Positions 28,644-37,163 of a stretch of 64,000 bases of DNA are shown piece by piece (position 1 is the stretch's first letter; each line of letters begins with the position of its first letter). Position numbers and translations under genes: made by a program. The stretch is taken from positions 186,001 to 250,000 of the forward strand of contig NC_017033.1 in the NCBI RefSeq assembly GCF_000242255.2. The letters are read 5' to 3'. A model generated the notes under the pieces. It was not told the DNA's origin and made no database searches. It was given only the letters and a program-made list of their open reading frames with translations. The DNA is from Frateuria aurantia DSM 6220 (lineage in GTDB: Bacteria; Pseudomonadota; Gammaproteobacteria; Xanthomonadales; Rhodanobacteraceae).

Positions 28644-30206
28644 TCATGCGCTGCACAGCAGTTCGCGATAGGCGGGGTGTCCGCTTTCATCGCTCCAGGG
28701 GTAGCCCAGCTGCTGCAGGAAGACCTGGAACTGGTTTTTCTCTTCGGGCGGAACCTGCAGTCCGATCAGTACCCGGCCGTAGTCTGCGCCATGATTGCGG
28801 TAATGGAACAGACTGATGTTCCAGTGCGGGTGCATGTGTTCCAGAAAGCGGGCCAGCGCACCGGGGCGCTCGGGAAACTCGAAGCGGTACAGCGATTCGT
28901 CATGGGCCAACGGCGAACGGCCACCGACCAGATGGCGCAGATGCAGCTTGGCCAGCTCGTCCTGGCTGAGATCCAGACTGGGATAGCCGGCATCGCGCAG
29001 GGTCTGCAGCAGCACCTGCCGACCGCCCTGGGCGGTGCGGACGCCCACGAAGATTCGCGCGTCGCCGGCATCGGCGATGCGGTAATTGAATTCGGTGATG
29101 GCCTGTTCGCCCAGCAACCGGCAGAAGCGCTGCAGACTGCCACGGCGTTCGGGGATGGTCACCACATAGACGGCTTCGCGCTGCTCGCCCAGCTCGGCCC
29201 GCTCGGCGACAAAGCGCAGCCGGTCGAAATTGAGATTGGCGCCCGAGCAGATCGCCAGCAAGGGTTCACCGGGCGATGGCAGGCCGGCGGCATACTGCTT
29301 GAGCCCGGCCAGAGCCAGCGCTCCTGCCGGCTCGGGAATGCAGCGGGTGTCCTCGAACATGTCCTTGATCGCGGCGCAGACCTCGTCCGTGTCGACCCGG
29401 ATCATGGCATCGACGTGTTCCCGGCACAGCGCGAAAGTCAGGTCGCCGACCCGCTTGACGGCGGTTCCGTCGGAAAACAGGCCGACGTCGGCCATGCTGA
29501 CCGGATGGCCGGCTTCCAGCGAACGGACCATGGCATCGGAATCCACGGTCTGCACGCCGATGACCTTGATCTCAGGCCGATGGCGCTTGAGGGTGGCGGC
29601 GATACCCGCCAGCAGGCCGCCGCCGCCGACGGGCACGAATACGGCATGCAAGGGGCCGGGATGCTGTTCCAGCAGTTCCAGGGCCACCGTGGCCTGGCCG
29701 GCGATCACGTCCAGATCATCAAAGGGGTGCACAAAGGTCAGGCCGCGCTGCTGGCGCAAGTGCTCGGCCGTCGCCTGGGCATCGCTGTAACTGTCGCCGC
29801 TCAACACCACTTCGACACACTTGCCGCCAAGACGGTGGACTGCATCGACCTTGACCTGGGGCGCAGTCACCGGCATCACGATCACCGCCTGGATGCCCAG
29901 TCGGGCCGCGGCAAGGGCCACGCCCTGGGCGTGGTTGCCGGCCGAGGCGGCGATCACGCCACGGCGACGTTCCTCGGTGTTCAGCCCTGCCATCTTGTTG
30001 TAGGCACCGCGCAGCTTGAAGGAGAATACCGGCTGGGTGTCTTCGCGCTTGAGCCGTACCGGCTGACCGAGCCGGCTGCCCAACAGCGGCAGGTGATCCA
30101 GGGGAGTGACGCGGGCGGCTTCGTAGACCTGGGCCTGCTCCAGGCGTTGTTGCAGTTGATCGCTGAGTTCAGACATGGGGGCGGCGGTGGATGGCGATGG
30201 AGTCAT
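28644..30206 (-). CDS. ilvA: Biosynthetic threonine deaminase (threonine ammonia-lyase)
   Basis: Converts threonine to 2-oxobutanoate, the first step of isoleucine synthesis. The 520-residue product has the PLP domain with the lysine in SFKLRGAYNK near residue 63, AASAGNHAQGVALAA, the glycine-rich PVGGGGLLAGIAA, and SGANLNFDRL. Two C-terminal ACT-like regulatory repeats follow (AVYVVTIPERRGSLQRFCRLL and YRFEFPERPGALARFLEHM), so it is the feedback-inhibited biosynthetic type. The ATG at 30206 overlaps the bioF stop (ATGA); an ATG ten codons in (30176) is the alternative, and neither has a strong ribosome site. The ilv partner genes are not nearby; instead it sits in the biotin cluster. Confidence 0.95.
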   Translation of the reverse strand: MTPSPSTAAPMSELSDQLQQRLEQAQVYEAARVTPLDHLPLLGSRLGQPVRLKREDTQPVFSFKLRGAYNKMAGLNTEERRRGVIAASAGNHAQGVALAAARLGIQAVIVMPVTAPQVKVDAVHRLGGKCVEVVLSGDSYSDAQATAEHLRQQRGLTFVHPFDDLDVIAGQATVALELLEQHPGPLHAVFVPVGGGGLLAGIAATLKRHRPEIKVIGVQTVDSDAMVRSLEAGHPVSMADVGLFSDGTAVKRVGDLTFALCREHVDAMIRVDTDEVCAAIKDMFEDTRCIPEPAGALALAGLKQYAAGLPSPGEPLLAICSGANLNFDRLRFVAERAELGEQREAVYVVTIPERRGSLQRFCRLLGEQAITEFNYRIADAGDARIFVGVRTAQGGRQVLLQTLRDAGYPSLDLSQDELAKLHLRHLVGGRSPLAHDESLYRFEFPERPGALARFLEHMHPHWNISLFHYRNHGADYGRVLIGLQVPPEEKNQFQVFLQQLGYPWSDESGHPAYRELLCSA

Positions 30207-31423
30207 GGCATCGTGGCAGAGCCATCCGCCAGCGTCGAGTCGGGGCTCTGGTGGAACAAGCGCTCCAGCGCGTCCAGCAGCCGGTCCAGCTGGTCCATCG
30301 AGTGAGCGGCCGACAGCGTGACACGCAACCGCGCCTGGCCGGCGGGTACGGTTGGCGGCCGGATCGCGGTGACCAGAAAACCGGCCTCGGCCAGTTGCGC
30401 CGAGATCCGGCAGGCCAGACCGGCATCACCGACCAGCAAGGGCTGGATCGGCGTCTGCGAAGGCATCAGCGGCAGGCTCAGCTGAGCGGCGGCCTGCCGG
30501 AAATGGCGGATCAGCGCGTCCAGATGTTCGCGACGGCCATGGTCGGTCCGGGCCAGCTGCACTGCCGCCAGCGTGGTTTCAGCCAGTGCCGGAGGTGGTG
30601 CCGTGGAATAGATATGGCTGCGCGCGAACTGGGCCAGATCCTCGATCAGCTCCTGCGGCCCGGCGACAAAGGCGCCGGCGGTGCCGACGGCCTTGCCCAA
30701 GGTACCCATCAGCAAAGGCACCTGGACCTGGTCCAGCCCGGCGGCGGCGGCGGTACCGGCGCCGGCCGGCCCCAGCACGCCCAGGCCATGGGCGTCATCG
30801 ACCAGCAGCAAGGCCCGCCGGGAGGTCGCCAGACGGCTGAGGTCGGCCAGCGGGGCTATATCGCCGTCCATGCTGAACACCCCATCGGTCGCCAGCAGGG
30901 CAGGCACATCGGGGTGAAGGGCAAGCTGCCTTGCGGCAGCTTCGGCATCGCCGTGGGGATAGCGCTTCAGCATGGCCCCCGACAATCGCGCACCGTCGAG
31001 CAGGCTGGCGTGATTCAGCTTGTCCTGCAGACAGACGTCGCCGCCACGCAGCAAGGTCTGCAGCACGCCGACATTGGCCATGTAGCCGGTGGCGAACAGC
31101 AGGGCGCGATCACGTCCGGTCCATTCGGCGAGCGCGGCTTCCAGTTCGGCATGGGCCCGGCTGTAACCGCAGACCATGGCCGAAGCCGTGCTGCCACTGC
31201 CCCAGCGGGCCGCGGCGGCGAGGCGGGCCGTGGCCAGTTCGGGGGCATGGGCCAGACCCAGATAGTCGTTGTGGCAGAACACGGTCAACCGCCGGCCACC
31301 CACCAGAGCATGGGTGGCATCCAGGTAGTCGACGCGAGGCGGGCTCCGCCATAGCCCGTCGGTGATCCGCTGCCTGCCTGCGGCATGCAGGCGCTCGCTC
31401 AGTCGCGGGGCAGGTACAGGCAT
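30203..31423 (-). CDS. bioF: 8-amino-7-oxononanoate synthase
   Basis: A PLP enzyme condensing pimeloyl-ACP with alanine. The 406-residue product shows FCHNDYLGLAHAPE, WGSGSTASAMVCGYSRAH, FATGYMANVG, DKLNHASLLDGARLSGA, the TDGVFSMDGD stretch, the cofactor-binding VDDAHGLGVLG and the Schiff-base Lys244 in MGTLGKAVG. It lies 27 nt downstream of bioB and overlaps ilvA by 4 nt. Slightly longer than E. coli BioF. Confidence 0.96.
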   Translation of the reverse strand: MPVPAPRLSERLHAAGRQRITDGLWRSPPRVDYLDATHALVGGRRLTVFCHNDYLGLAHAPELATARLAAAARWGSGSTASAMVCGYSRAHAELEAALAEWTGRDRALLFATGYMANVGVLQTLLRGGDVCLQDKLNHASLLDGARLSGAMLKRYPHGDAEAAARQLALHPDVPALLATDGVFSMDGDIAPLADLSRLATSRRALLLVDDAHGLGVLGPAGAGTAAAAGLDQVQVPLLMGTLGKAVGTAGAFVAGPQELIEDLAQFARSHIYSTAPPPALAETTLAAVQLARTDHGRREHLDALIRHFRQAAAQLSLPLMPSQTPIQPLLVGDAGLACRISAQLAEAGFLVTAIRPPTVPAGQARLRVTLSAAHSMDQLDRLLDALERLFHQSPDSTLADGSATMP

Positions 31424-31450
31424 GTCGATCTTGTTCCGGGTGGCGTCGAC

Positions 31451-32476
31451 TCAGGCCGGCGGGTGCTCGCAGGCCTGTGCGGTCTCGAGAATCGAGGCAT
31501 GCACAGTCTCCGATACTTCCTGGATTTCCAGAGGGTGCAGGTCCAGTCGCCGGAACAGGGCCCGGTCGGCCGCAGCCTGGGGATTGCCGGTGGTCAGCAG
31601 CTTGTCGCCGTAGAAGATGGAGTTGGCGCCGGCGAAGAAGCAGAGCGCCTGGATGCCTTCGTTCATCTGCTCGCGTCCGGCCGAGAGCCGGACCATCGAG
31701 GCCGGCATCAGCAGACGTGCCACGGCAATGGTGCGGACGAATTCGAACGGGTCCAGAGCCTCGGTGCCGTGCAGCGGGGTGCCAGGCACCTGCACCAGCT
31801 GGTTGATCGGCACCGAATCCGGATGCTGGGGCAGGTTGGCCAGGGCCTGCAGCAGGCCGGCACGCTGTTCCCGGGTTTCGCCCAGACCGACAATGCCGCC
31901 GCAGCAGGTCTTCAGGCCGGCCTCGCGGACATGGTCCAGGGTCTGCAGACGGTCGTCGATCGAACGGGTGCTGATGATCTGATCGTAGTGCTCGGGTGCG
32001 GTGTCGAGATTGTGGTTGTAGTAATCCAGACCGGCCGATTTCAGGGTCTGGGCCTGGCTGGAGCTGAGCATCCCCAGCGTGGCGCAGGTTTCCATGCCCA
32101 GACCGCGCACGGCGCTGATCATCTCGGCCACTTTTTCCACATCGCGATCTTTCGGGTTGCGCCAGGCCGCGCCCATGCAGAAACGGCTGGCACCTGCGGC
32201 GCGGGCGGCGCGGGCCTGGGCCAGCACGGCCTCGGTGCTCATCAGCTTTTCGGCCTGCACCCCGGTCTGGTAACGCTGGGCCTGCGGGCAGTAGGCGCAG
32301 TCTTCCGGACAGCCACCGGTCTTGATCGACAGCAGGGTCGAGACCTGTACCGCATCGGGATCATGGTATTGCGCATGGACAGCATGGGCCCGGGCCAGCA
32401 GCTGGTTGAACGGAATATCGAACAGCGCGCTGATTTCTTCGCGCTGCCAGTCGTGGCGGATCGAGGTGGAGGACAT
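31451..32476 (-). CDS. bioB: Biotin synthase
   Basis: A radical-SAM enzyme that inserts sulfur into dethiobiotin. The 341-residue product has the cluster motif CPEDCAYC (Cys56, 60, 63), [48 protein letters not shown] and the [2Fe-2S]-side Arg in [11 protein letters not shown]. The start at [10 protein letters not shown] fits family length; a longer open frame would run through the BirA operator and is rejected. First gene of the biotin cluster, directly behind the operator. Confidence 0.97.
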   Translation of the reverse strand: MSSTSIRHDWQREEISALFDIPFNQLLARAHAVHAQYHDPDAVQVSTLLSIKTGGCPEDCAYCPQAQRYQTGVQAEKLMSTEAVLAQARAARAAGASRFCMGAAWRNPKDRDVEKVAEMISAVRGLGMETCATLGMLSSSQAQTLKSAGLDYYNHNLDTAPEHYDQIISTRSIDDRLQTLDHVREAGLKTCCGGIVGLGETREQRAGLLQALANLPQHPDSVPINQLVQVPGTPLHGTEALDPFEFVRTIAVARLLMPASMVRLSAGREQMNEGIQALCFFAGANSIFYGDKLLTTGNPQAAADRALFRRLDLHPLEIQEVSETVHASILETAQACEHPPA

Positions 32477-32529
32477 GGCTGGCCCGAGTTCGGTGGCTGA
32501 GCCGGGCAGTTTCGGCGGGGGCAAGGTGC

Positions 32530-32562
32530 ATGTCAACCTGAAAATTCCATGATGGTTTACAA
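32530..32562 (-). promoter_or_regulatory. Predicted BirA operator controlling the biotin genes
   Basis: On the minus strand TTGTAAACC is followed, after 15 nt, by GGTTGACAT. The known proteobacterial BirA box is TTGTAAACC-N14/16-GGTTTACAA. One half-site is perfect and the other matches at 7 of 9 positions. It lies 54 nt upstream of bioB, where binding would block transcription. The exact promoter hexamers are not clear. Confidence 0.82.
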
Positions 32563-32758
32563 GAGGCCGGCCCGCGGCGCGTGATTTCCGCGCTTGTGAC
32601 GAAGATTCCGGTACCGGTATCACGGCTCGCGCCGGCACCGCATGAGCCTGTGACGGGCCGGCATCCTGACGCAGAGCTCCGGGGTCTGGCCGGTGGCATA
32701 TCCATTACCGCATCGCTTGGGGCAAGATGGCGGTTGTGATCAGATATCGAGAAGACCG

Positions 32759-32962
32759 ATGAGCAATGGACAAGGTAGTACCGGCAATGTGTTGGCAGCC
32801 ATCTGCAGTTTCTTTATCCCCGGTCTGGGACAGTTGGTGCAGGGGCGTCTGCTGAAGGCGCTGGTAATGGTGGTGTTGGCGGCTTTGCTGTGGCTGATCT
32901 GGATGGGCTGGATCGTCCATTTGTGGTCGATTCTGGATGCCGCCATGTACAAGCCTGGTTGA
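32759..32962 (+). CDS. Small membrane protein with PGLGQ motif
   Basis: A 67-residue predicted inner-membrane protein. A short polar N-terminus is followed by ICSFFIPGLGQLVQGRLLKA and a second hydrophobic segment VMVVLAALLWLIWMGWIVH, ending with WSILDAAMYKPG. The PGLGQ-loop and the DAA-(x)-YKP end recall small TM2-like or DUF5683-like proteins in proteobacteria; function unknown. The ATG at 32759 has only a weak GAGAAG upstream; an upstream in-frame ATG at 32693 is less plausible. 24 nt before comF, same strand. Confidence 0.75.
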   Translation: MSNGQGSTGNVLAAICSFFIPGLGQLVQGRLLKALVMVVLAALLWLIWMGWIVHLWSILDAAMYKPG

Positions 32963-32986
32963 TATTCTTGTCGGCATGGATGCCGT

Positions 32987-33742
32987 ATGGAACGCCGAGA
33001 CTGGCATGATCGTCTGAGGGCCCTGCTTCCGGGCCGGGTCTGCCGCCTTTGCGGCGGGCCCGGACTGGAGGATATGGATCTGTGCGCCGAGTGTCTGGCG
33101 GATTTCCCTTTCAATACCTGTTGCTGTGCGCGTTGCGGCCTGCCGCTGGCCGTGCCTCTGGCCGCCTGCGGTCGTTGCCAGCGAAAGCCGCCGGCCTGGC
33201 AACGGGCCTGGGCTCCGTTTCGATACGAATGGCCGCTGGCCGCGCTGGAAACACGGTTCAAGTTCGGGGCCGATCTGACGGCGGGTCAGCTGCTGGCCAC
33301 CGCCTGGGCCCGCCTGCCCATGCCGCTGGAGCCGCCGGCGGCCTTGATCCCGGTGCCCTTGCACCGTTCACGGCTGCGCCGACGAGGCTACAACCAGGCG
33401 CTGGAGCTGGCCAAGGTGCTGGCCCGGCACCATCATCTGCCGTTGCTGGCCAGAGCCTTGCAGAGACAGCGTGCCACCGAGCCGCAGACCGCACTGGACG
33501 CACGGGGACGGCAGCGCAATCTGCGCGGAGCCTTCGCTCCCGGGCATCTGCGCGGGCCGTGGCCGGAACATGTGGCGCTGGTGGATGACGTGATGACGAC
33601 CGGGGCGACGCTGGAGGCCTGCTGCCGCGTGCTGCGCGGCCTCGGAGTCCCGCGTGTCGATGTCTGGGTACTGGCCCGGGCCGCCGCGCCGCATGGCGTC
33701 GGCGGGCTCCGGGGACAGGCTCAGGGCTGGCCGGGGACCTGA
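32987..33742 (+). CDS. comF: ComF family phosphoribosyltransferase-like protein
   Basis: A 251-residue protein needed for DNA uptake/transformation in competent relatives; in other bacteria it is of unclear role. An N-terminal double zinc ribbon (CRLCGG at 19-22, CAEC at 33-36, CARCG, CGRCQ) is followed by a PRTase domain with PVPLHRSRLRRRGYNQA and the PRPP loop VDDVMTTGATLEAC. No strong ribosome site is visible. Its last 22 nt overlap the convergent DUF2968 gene. Confidence 0.9.
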   Translation: MERRDWHDRLRALLPGRVCRLCGGPGLEDMDLCAECLADFPFNTCCCARCGLPLAVPLAACGRCQRKPPAWQRAWAPFRYEWPLAALETRFKFGADLTAGQLLATAWARLPMPLEPPAALIPVPLHRSRLRRRGYNQALELAKVLARHHHLPLLARALQRQRATEPQTALDARGRQRNLRGAFAPGHLRGPWPEHVALVDDVMTTGATLEACCRVLRGLGVPRVDVWVLARAAAPHGVGGLRGQAQGWPGT

Positions 33743-34485
33743 TGGGGGGCGGAGTCCTGCTTGCCGGCGGGCGCCGCATCCTGCCCGGCCGACGCGGCTG
33801 GAAAGACATCCGGCAGCACCAGGGTCGGATTGGCCTGGGACTGTTCCAGGGCCCGGACCTGGGCCTGCACGCTGCTCAGCTGGGCATCGGTGCTTTGCAG
33901 CTCGGCGGACAGGGTGCTGGACTGCTGCTTGGCTTCATGCTGCAGGCTGGCGATCTGCTGGGCCTGCTGCTGCTGGCGTGTGGAGGCCAGTTGCAGCTCC
34001 TGCAGGCGCTGCTGGTTCATGGCCACCAGCTTGGCCGAATACTTCTGGCCGGCCTCCAGCCGGATCGCGTCCAGCTCGACCTGGGCCAGCCTGACGGTCT
34101 GCTGGCCGAAGGCTGTGTAGACGGCCTCGGCATCGCCGTAGGTATCGGTCTTGATGATCCGCCAGAACTGCTTGTCGTGGAACATCGCGATGTAATAGCT
34201 CAGCTTGTCCGCATCGAACAGCAGGCTGGCACCGTAGTGGCCATTGTAGGTGGTCCGCATCTCCGTCAGGGCATGGGCGCTCATCAGCCCTTCGATTTCG
34301 CTGACGCTGGCGGCCGAGACCTGGCCGGCGGCCACGAAGGTGGCGGGCGCCTCATGACTCTGGCTGCCGGATTCCGCCGCGTGACTGCGGTGGGTGGGCC
34401 GCGCTTCGCTTGCTCCGGCCAGCAACAGTGCGGTCGCACCGAAAATCGCCAGATGGACGTTGCGACGTCGGACGCTCAAGCTCAT
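33721..34485 (-). CDS. DUF2968 family exported coiled-coil protein
   Basis: A 254-residue protein of unknown function. A signal peptide (about 1-30, ending near SEARP) is followed by the family core (LTEMRTTYNGHYGASLLFDA, YYIAMFHDKQFWRIIKT). A long Gln-rich coiled coil follows (about 150-225; QQRLQELQLASTRQQQQAQQ) and a Pro/Ala-rich tail. It is recognised as DUF2968 from memory of Burkholderia proteins. GGGGA and GGAA precede the ATG. It lies 133 nt after tadG on the same strand, so it may be the last Tad-locus gene or have its own promoter; two GAGTCTAA repeats lie in that gap on the plus strand. Its 3' end overlaps comF. Confidence 0.75.
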   Translation of the reverse strand: MSLSVRRRNVHLAIFGATALLLAGASEARPTHRSHAAESGSQSHEAPATFVAAGQVSAASVSEIEGLMSAHALTEMRTTYNGHYGASLLFDADKLSYYIAMFHDKQFWRIIKTDTYGDAEAVYTAFGQQTVRLAQVELDAIRLEAGQKYSAKLVAMNQQRLQELQLASTRQQQQAQQIASLQHEAKQQSSTLSAELQSTDAQLSSVQAQVRALEQSQANPTLVLPDVFPAASAGQDAAPAGKQDSAPHQVPGQP

Positions 34486-34618
34486 TTCCGCTTCCCCGAA
34501 GATGTTCGACAAGACTGTCCGAGACGACAAGCCATGGTTGGCGCAGGACCGTGGATGGTATTGACCGCTGAGTCTAACCGGATGACCGTGGCGGAGTCTA
34601 ATGGCATGGGCGGCATCA

Positions 34619-36784
34619 TCAGTAGACAAGATGCACGGCATGGCATTGCAGGGAGTCCAAGTGAACCGTGGTCACCCCCAGATTCAGGCCCAATACGTCT
34701 TGCAGCAGGGGTGTCAGCAGCACGCTGCCGATGGCATTGAGTGCCGGCTGCAGCGCCTGCAGCAGGAACCCCAGCAGCAGCGGGACCACATTGGCGCTGC
34801 CGCTGCTGGTGTTGCCGGCCATGCCGGTGGCGAGAAGCGTGATGCAGGCATTTTGACTACCCAGCGCGCAAACGGGCCCGACCGTGAGGTCGGCCAGGAG
34901 ACCGCCTACCTGGGTCAGCACGGTGCCCAGGCCATCCGCGATACCGATCGGATTGAGTGTCAGCACGCCCCCCAGCAATCCGAGCACGCCGTTCAGGGTA
35001 CCGCCGAGAAAGCCGGTCAACCCAGAACTCGTGGTGGAAATGGTGTTCTGCGCCGCCCACAGCCGGGCCAGTGTCGAGCCACTGGTGGTATTCCACAGAT
35101 CCTGTGCCAGCTGGTAACAGGTATTGAGGCCTTGCCCGTTGCAGCTTGCCGTGCTGCCGCCACCTGCCGTATTGACCAGCAGTGCGCCGGTCAGGGCCGT
35201 GACCAGATTGCTGACCGTATCGCCGATCAGCAGCTGGTTGCCGACGGTGCCGGATTGCCCTGCGGCCAGCGTGACCGAGCCGCTGGCGGGGAGGGCCGAG
35301 ATCAGCATATGCGTATTGAGACCCAGCAGCTGGGCATTGCCAAGCAGGGTGCCGGTACCGACGCTGAGCAGTTGCTTGTTGCTGGAGGCCCCCGGTATGG
35401 CCGCGCAGGAAGATACCGTCGAAAAGGCATCGGCCTGGCTGAAATTGCCGATGCAGGTCTGCAGCAGGCTGGCGTCGACCCGGATGGTGGCGCGAGGTAT
35501 GCCATCCTTGAGGGTTTCCGGATCGTCCGGATCGCATAGATCGGTCAGTGTCCCCATCGCCTGCACGACATCGATGGCGACCGGGATATCCACCTGCAGC
35601 CTGATCAGGGCGCTGACCAGATCGCCCAGCAGGGGAATGCTGCTGGCCAGAGTGTCGGTGCCGCTCTGCAAGTGCAGGAAAATCCGGATCTGGGCACTGT
35701 TGGCGGTGGTGCCTACCCCGCCGATGCCGATCGAGGGCGGCTCGATGACCGAGGCCGCTGCCGTGAGGCTGAGCAGACCGAGATTAAGGGTGGAGGCATT
35801 GGCGCCCAACGAAACGGCATGTTGCCCGGTGGCCACGCCGATGCTGGTGGCCAGCAATTGCAGGGCATCGACCTGGGCGGTCAGAGCGGTGTCGGCATTC
35901 GCATCCGGTCCTTGCAGCAGGGCAAAAATGCCCGGCGAGGTCGCGCTGGATCCCAGTTGAACCTGGAGATCGGAGACGCCTAGGCGAGCCTGCAATGCAC
36001 TGAGCAGCTGGGCATTGAGACCGAGCAGACCATTCTGGCCAGCCAGCCCCACTTCGGCATCCAGCAGCTGCGACAGGCCGACCTTGGTATCGAGCAGCTG
36101 GTTGATGGTGCCCACGTCCGCCCCGACGGGGACATCGATGCCCAGGGCGGACAGCAGGCCTGAGGGCGTGATCCGGACATTGGCCAGACCGTTGTAACCG
36201 ACCAGGTCAAGCTGGCTGGGATCAAGGCCGACGGCCTGCAGCAGTTGCCCAAGAAGGGCCTGATGGTTCAGCGAGGCCAGTGCCGGCGTCACGCTGAAAG
36301 CGGCGACCGGTGGACTGCCGGTGGCGATGGCGCTGGCGGTAATCGTCGGCAAATCCAGCCCCAGTGAAATCCATGGGGCGGGCGTGCGACTGACTTCGGC
36401 CTTGACGGCGTTCATGGCCGTGCCGCCGCCAGCCGTGAAGTGGTCCCCCCCGGTTTTGCTTGGATTCCATCGGCCGCATTGGGTGACGATGGTGGCGCTC
36501 GATTCGAGATGGTTGGCATCTTTGGCGTTGGCATCGGCTGCCGAATTGTCGTTTCCAGTAGTGCATTGATCCATTCGGGCCGCGCCTGCCAGCGCCGCCA
36601 GGTCGGCTATCTTCTGGGTATCGCGCTTCAGCCAGTACAGATAGCCGATCACGCTGCTGCCCAGGATCACCAGCAGGCCGATCAGGGTGAATGCCAGCGT
36701 GACCGCCATCACGCCACGCTGTCGACGAGGCGGAGCGGAGCGGATCCATCGGAACGGCGGGCCACTCGGCAACCGGGCTGGCAT
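34619..36784 (-). CDS. tadG: TadG-like Flp pilus-locus membrane-anchored protein
   Basis: A 721-residue protein with the TadG N-terminus: a basic stretch (PPRRQRGVMAVTLAFTL), one membrane helix (LIGLLVILGSSVIGYLYW), then DTQKIADLAALAGAARMDQC as in the DUF2134/TadG families. The rest is a large periplasmic region rich in Leu, Gly, Ala and Gln, with many repeats of an LLxALGL/QLL flavour and several cysteines, and no von Willebrand A MIDAS seen. It is much longer than minimal TadG proteins. It starts 2 nt after the DUF3613 stop (TGA-TC-ATG). Probably works at the periplasmic face of Flp assembly; this is inference from context. Confidence 0.82.
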   Translation of the reverse strand: MPARLPSGPPFRWIRSAPPRRQRGVMAVTLAFTLIGLLVILGSSVIGYLYWLKRDTQKIADLAALAGAARMDQCTTGNDNSAADANAKDANHLESSATIVTQCGRWNPSKTGGDHFTAGGGTAMNAVKAEVSRTPAPWISLGLDLPTITASAIATGSPPVAAFSVTPALASLNHQALLGQLLQAVGLDPSQLDLVGYNGLANVRITPSGLLSALGIDVPVGADVGTINQLLDTKVGLSQLLDAEVGLAGQNGLLGLNAQLLSALQARLGVSDLQVQLGSSATSPGIFALLQGPDANADTALTAQVDALQLLATSIGVATGQHAVSLGANASTLNLGLLSLTAAASVIEPPSIGIGGVGTTANSAQIRIFLHLQSGTDTLASSIPLLGDLVSALIRLQVDIPVAIDVVQAMGTLTDLCDPDDPETLKDGIPRATIRVDASLLQTCIGNFSQADAFSTVSSCAAIPGASSNKQLLSVGTGTLLGNAQLLGLNTHMLISALPASGSVTLAAGQSGTVGNQLLIGDTVSNLVTALTGALLVNTAGGGSTASCNGQGLNTCYQLAQDLWNTTSGSTLARLWAAQNTISTTSSGLTGFLGGTLNGVLGLLGGVLTLNPIGIADGLGTVLTQVGGLLADLTVGPVCALGSQNACITLLATGMAGNTSSGSANVVPLLLGFLLQALQPALNAIGSVLLTPLLQDVLGLNLGVTTVHLDSLQCHAVHLVY

Positions 36785-36786
36785 GA

Positions 36787-37155
36787 TCAGCGGCCGCCGC
36801 CGGAGCCGCTGCCACCAGAGCGTTGACCCACCATGGTCTGGAAATATTCGGGAATGGGATGGCTGAAACTGTCGATAAATCGCTTGTAGCTGGCGGCGGC
36901 CTCGTCACCCGTCATGGGCTGGACGGGGGCACCTGCTCGACCGGAGGCCTGCAGTTCAAGCAGCTGACGGGTGGTTTCCCCGATTTCATGCCGCCGGGCT
37001 TCCCCTTTCGCTTGAGCCGCGCCGTCAGACACGGCGGCCGCGACCGATGGCGATATCTGGCCCACGATCAGGAGCAGGCCGGTCAGGCCAAGGCCCAGAC
37101 AGCGGGCCGAGCAGGACCGGCGAGAGGAAGCGTAAGGATCTGGGCAGCTCAGCAT
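36787..37155 (-). CDS. DUF3613 small exported protein of the Tad locus
   Basis: A 122-residue protein. A hydrophobic N-terminal segment (CLGLGLTGLLLIVGQISPSVAA) acts as a signal peptide or anchor, then comes the family core GETTRQLLELQASGRAGAPV and MTGDEAAASYKRFIDSFSHP with IPE, and a Gly/Ser-rich tail. DUF3613 genes are familiar companions of tad loci in Burkholderia, Ralstonia and Xanthomonadales; their role is unknown. GAGGAAAACC lies directly upstream of the ATG. Located between tadD and tadG. Confidence 0.85.
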   Translation of the reverse strand: MLSCPDPYASSRRSCSARCLGLGLTGLLLIVGQISPSVAAAVSDGAAQAKGEARRHEIGETTRQLLELQASGRAGAPVQPMTGDEAAASYKRFIDSFSHPIPEYFQTMVGQRSGGSGSGGGR

Positions 37156-37163
37156 GGTTTTCC

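Noticed and set aside
28548-30305. A 585-codon plus-strand open frame across ilvA
   Set aside because: Antisense shadow; IlvA with both ACT repeats is unambiguous on the minus strand.
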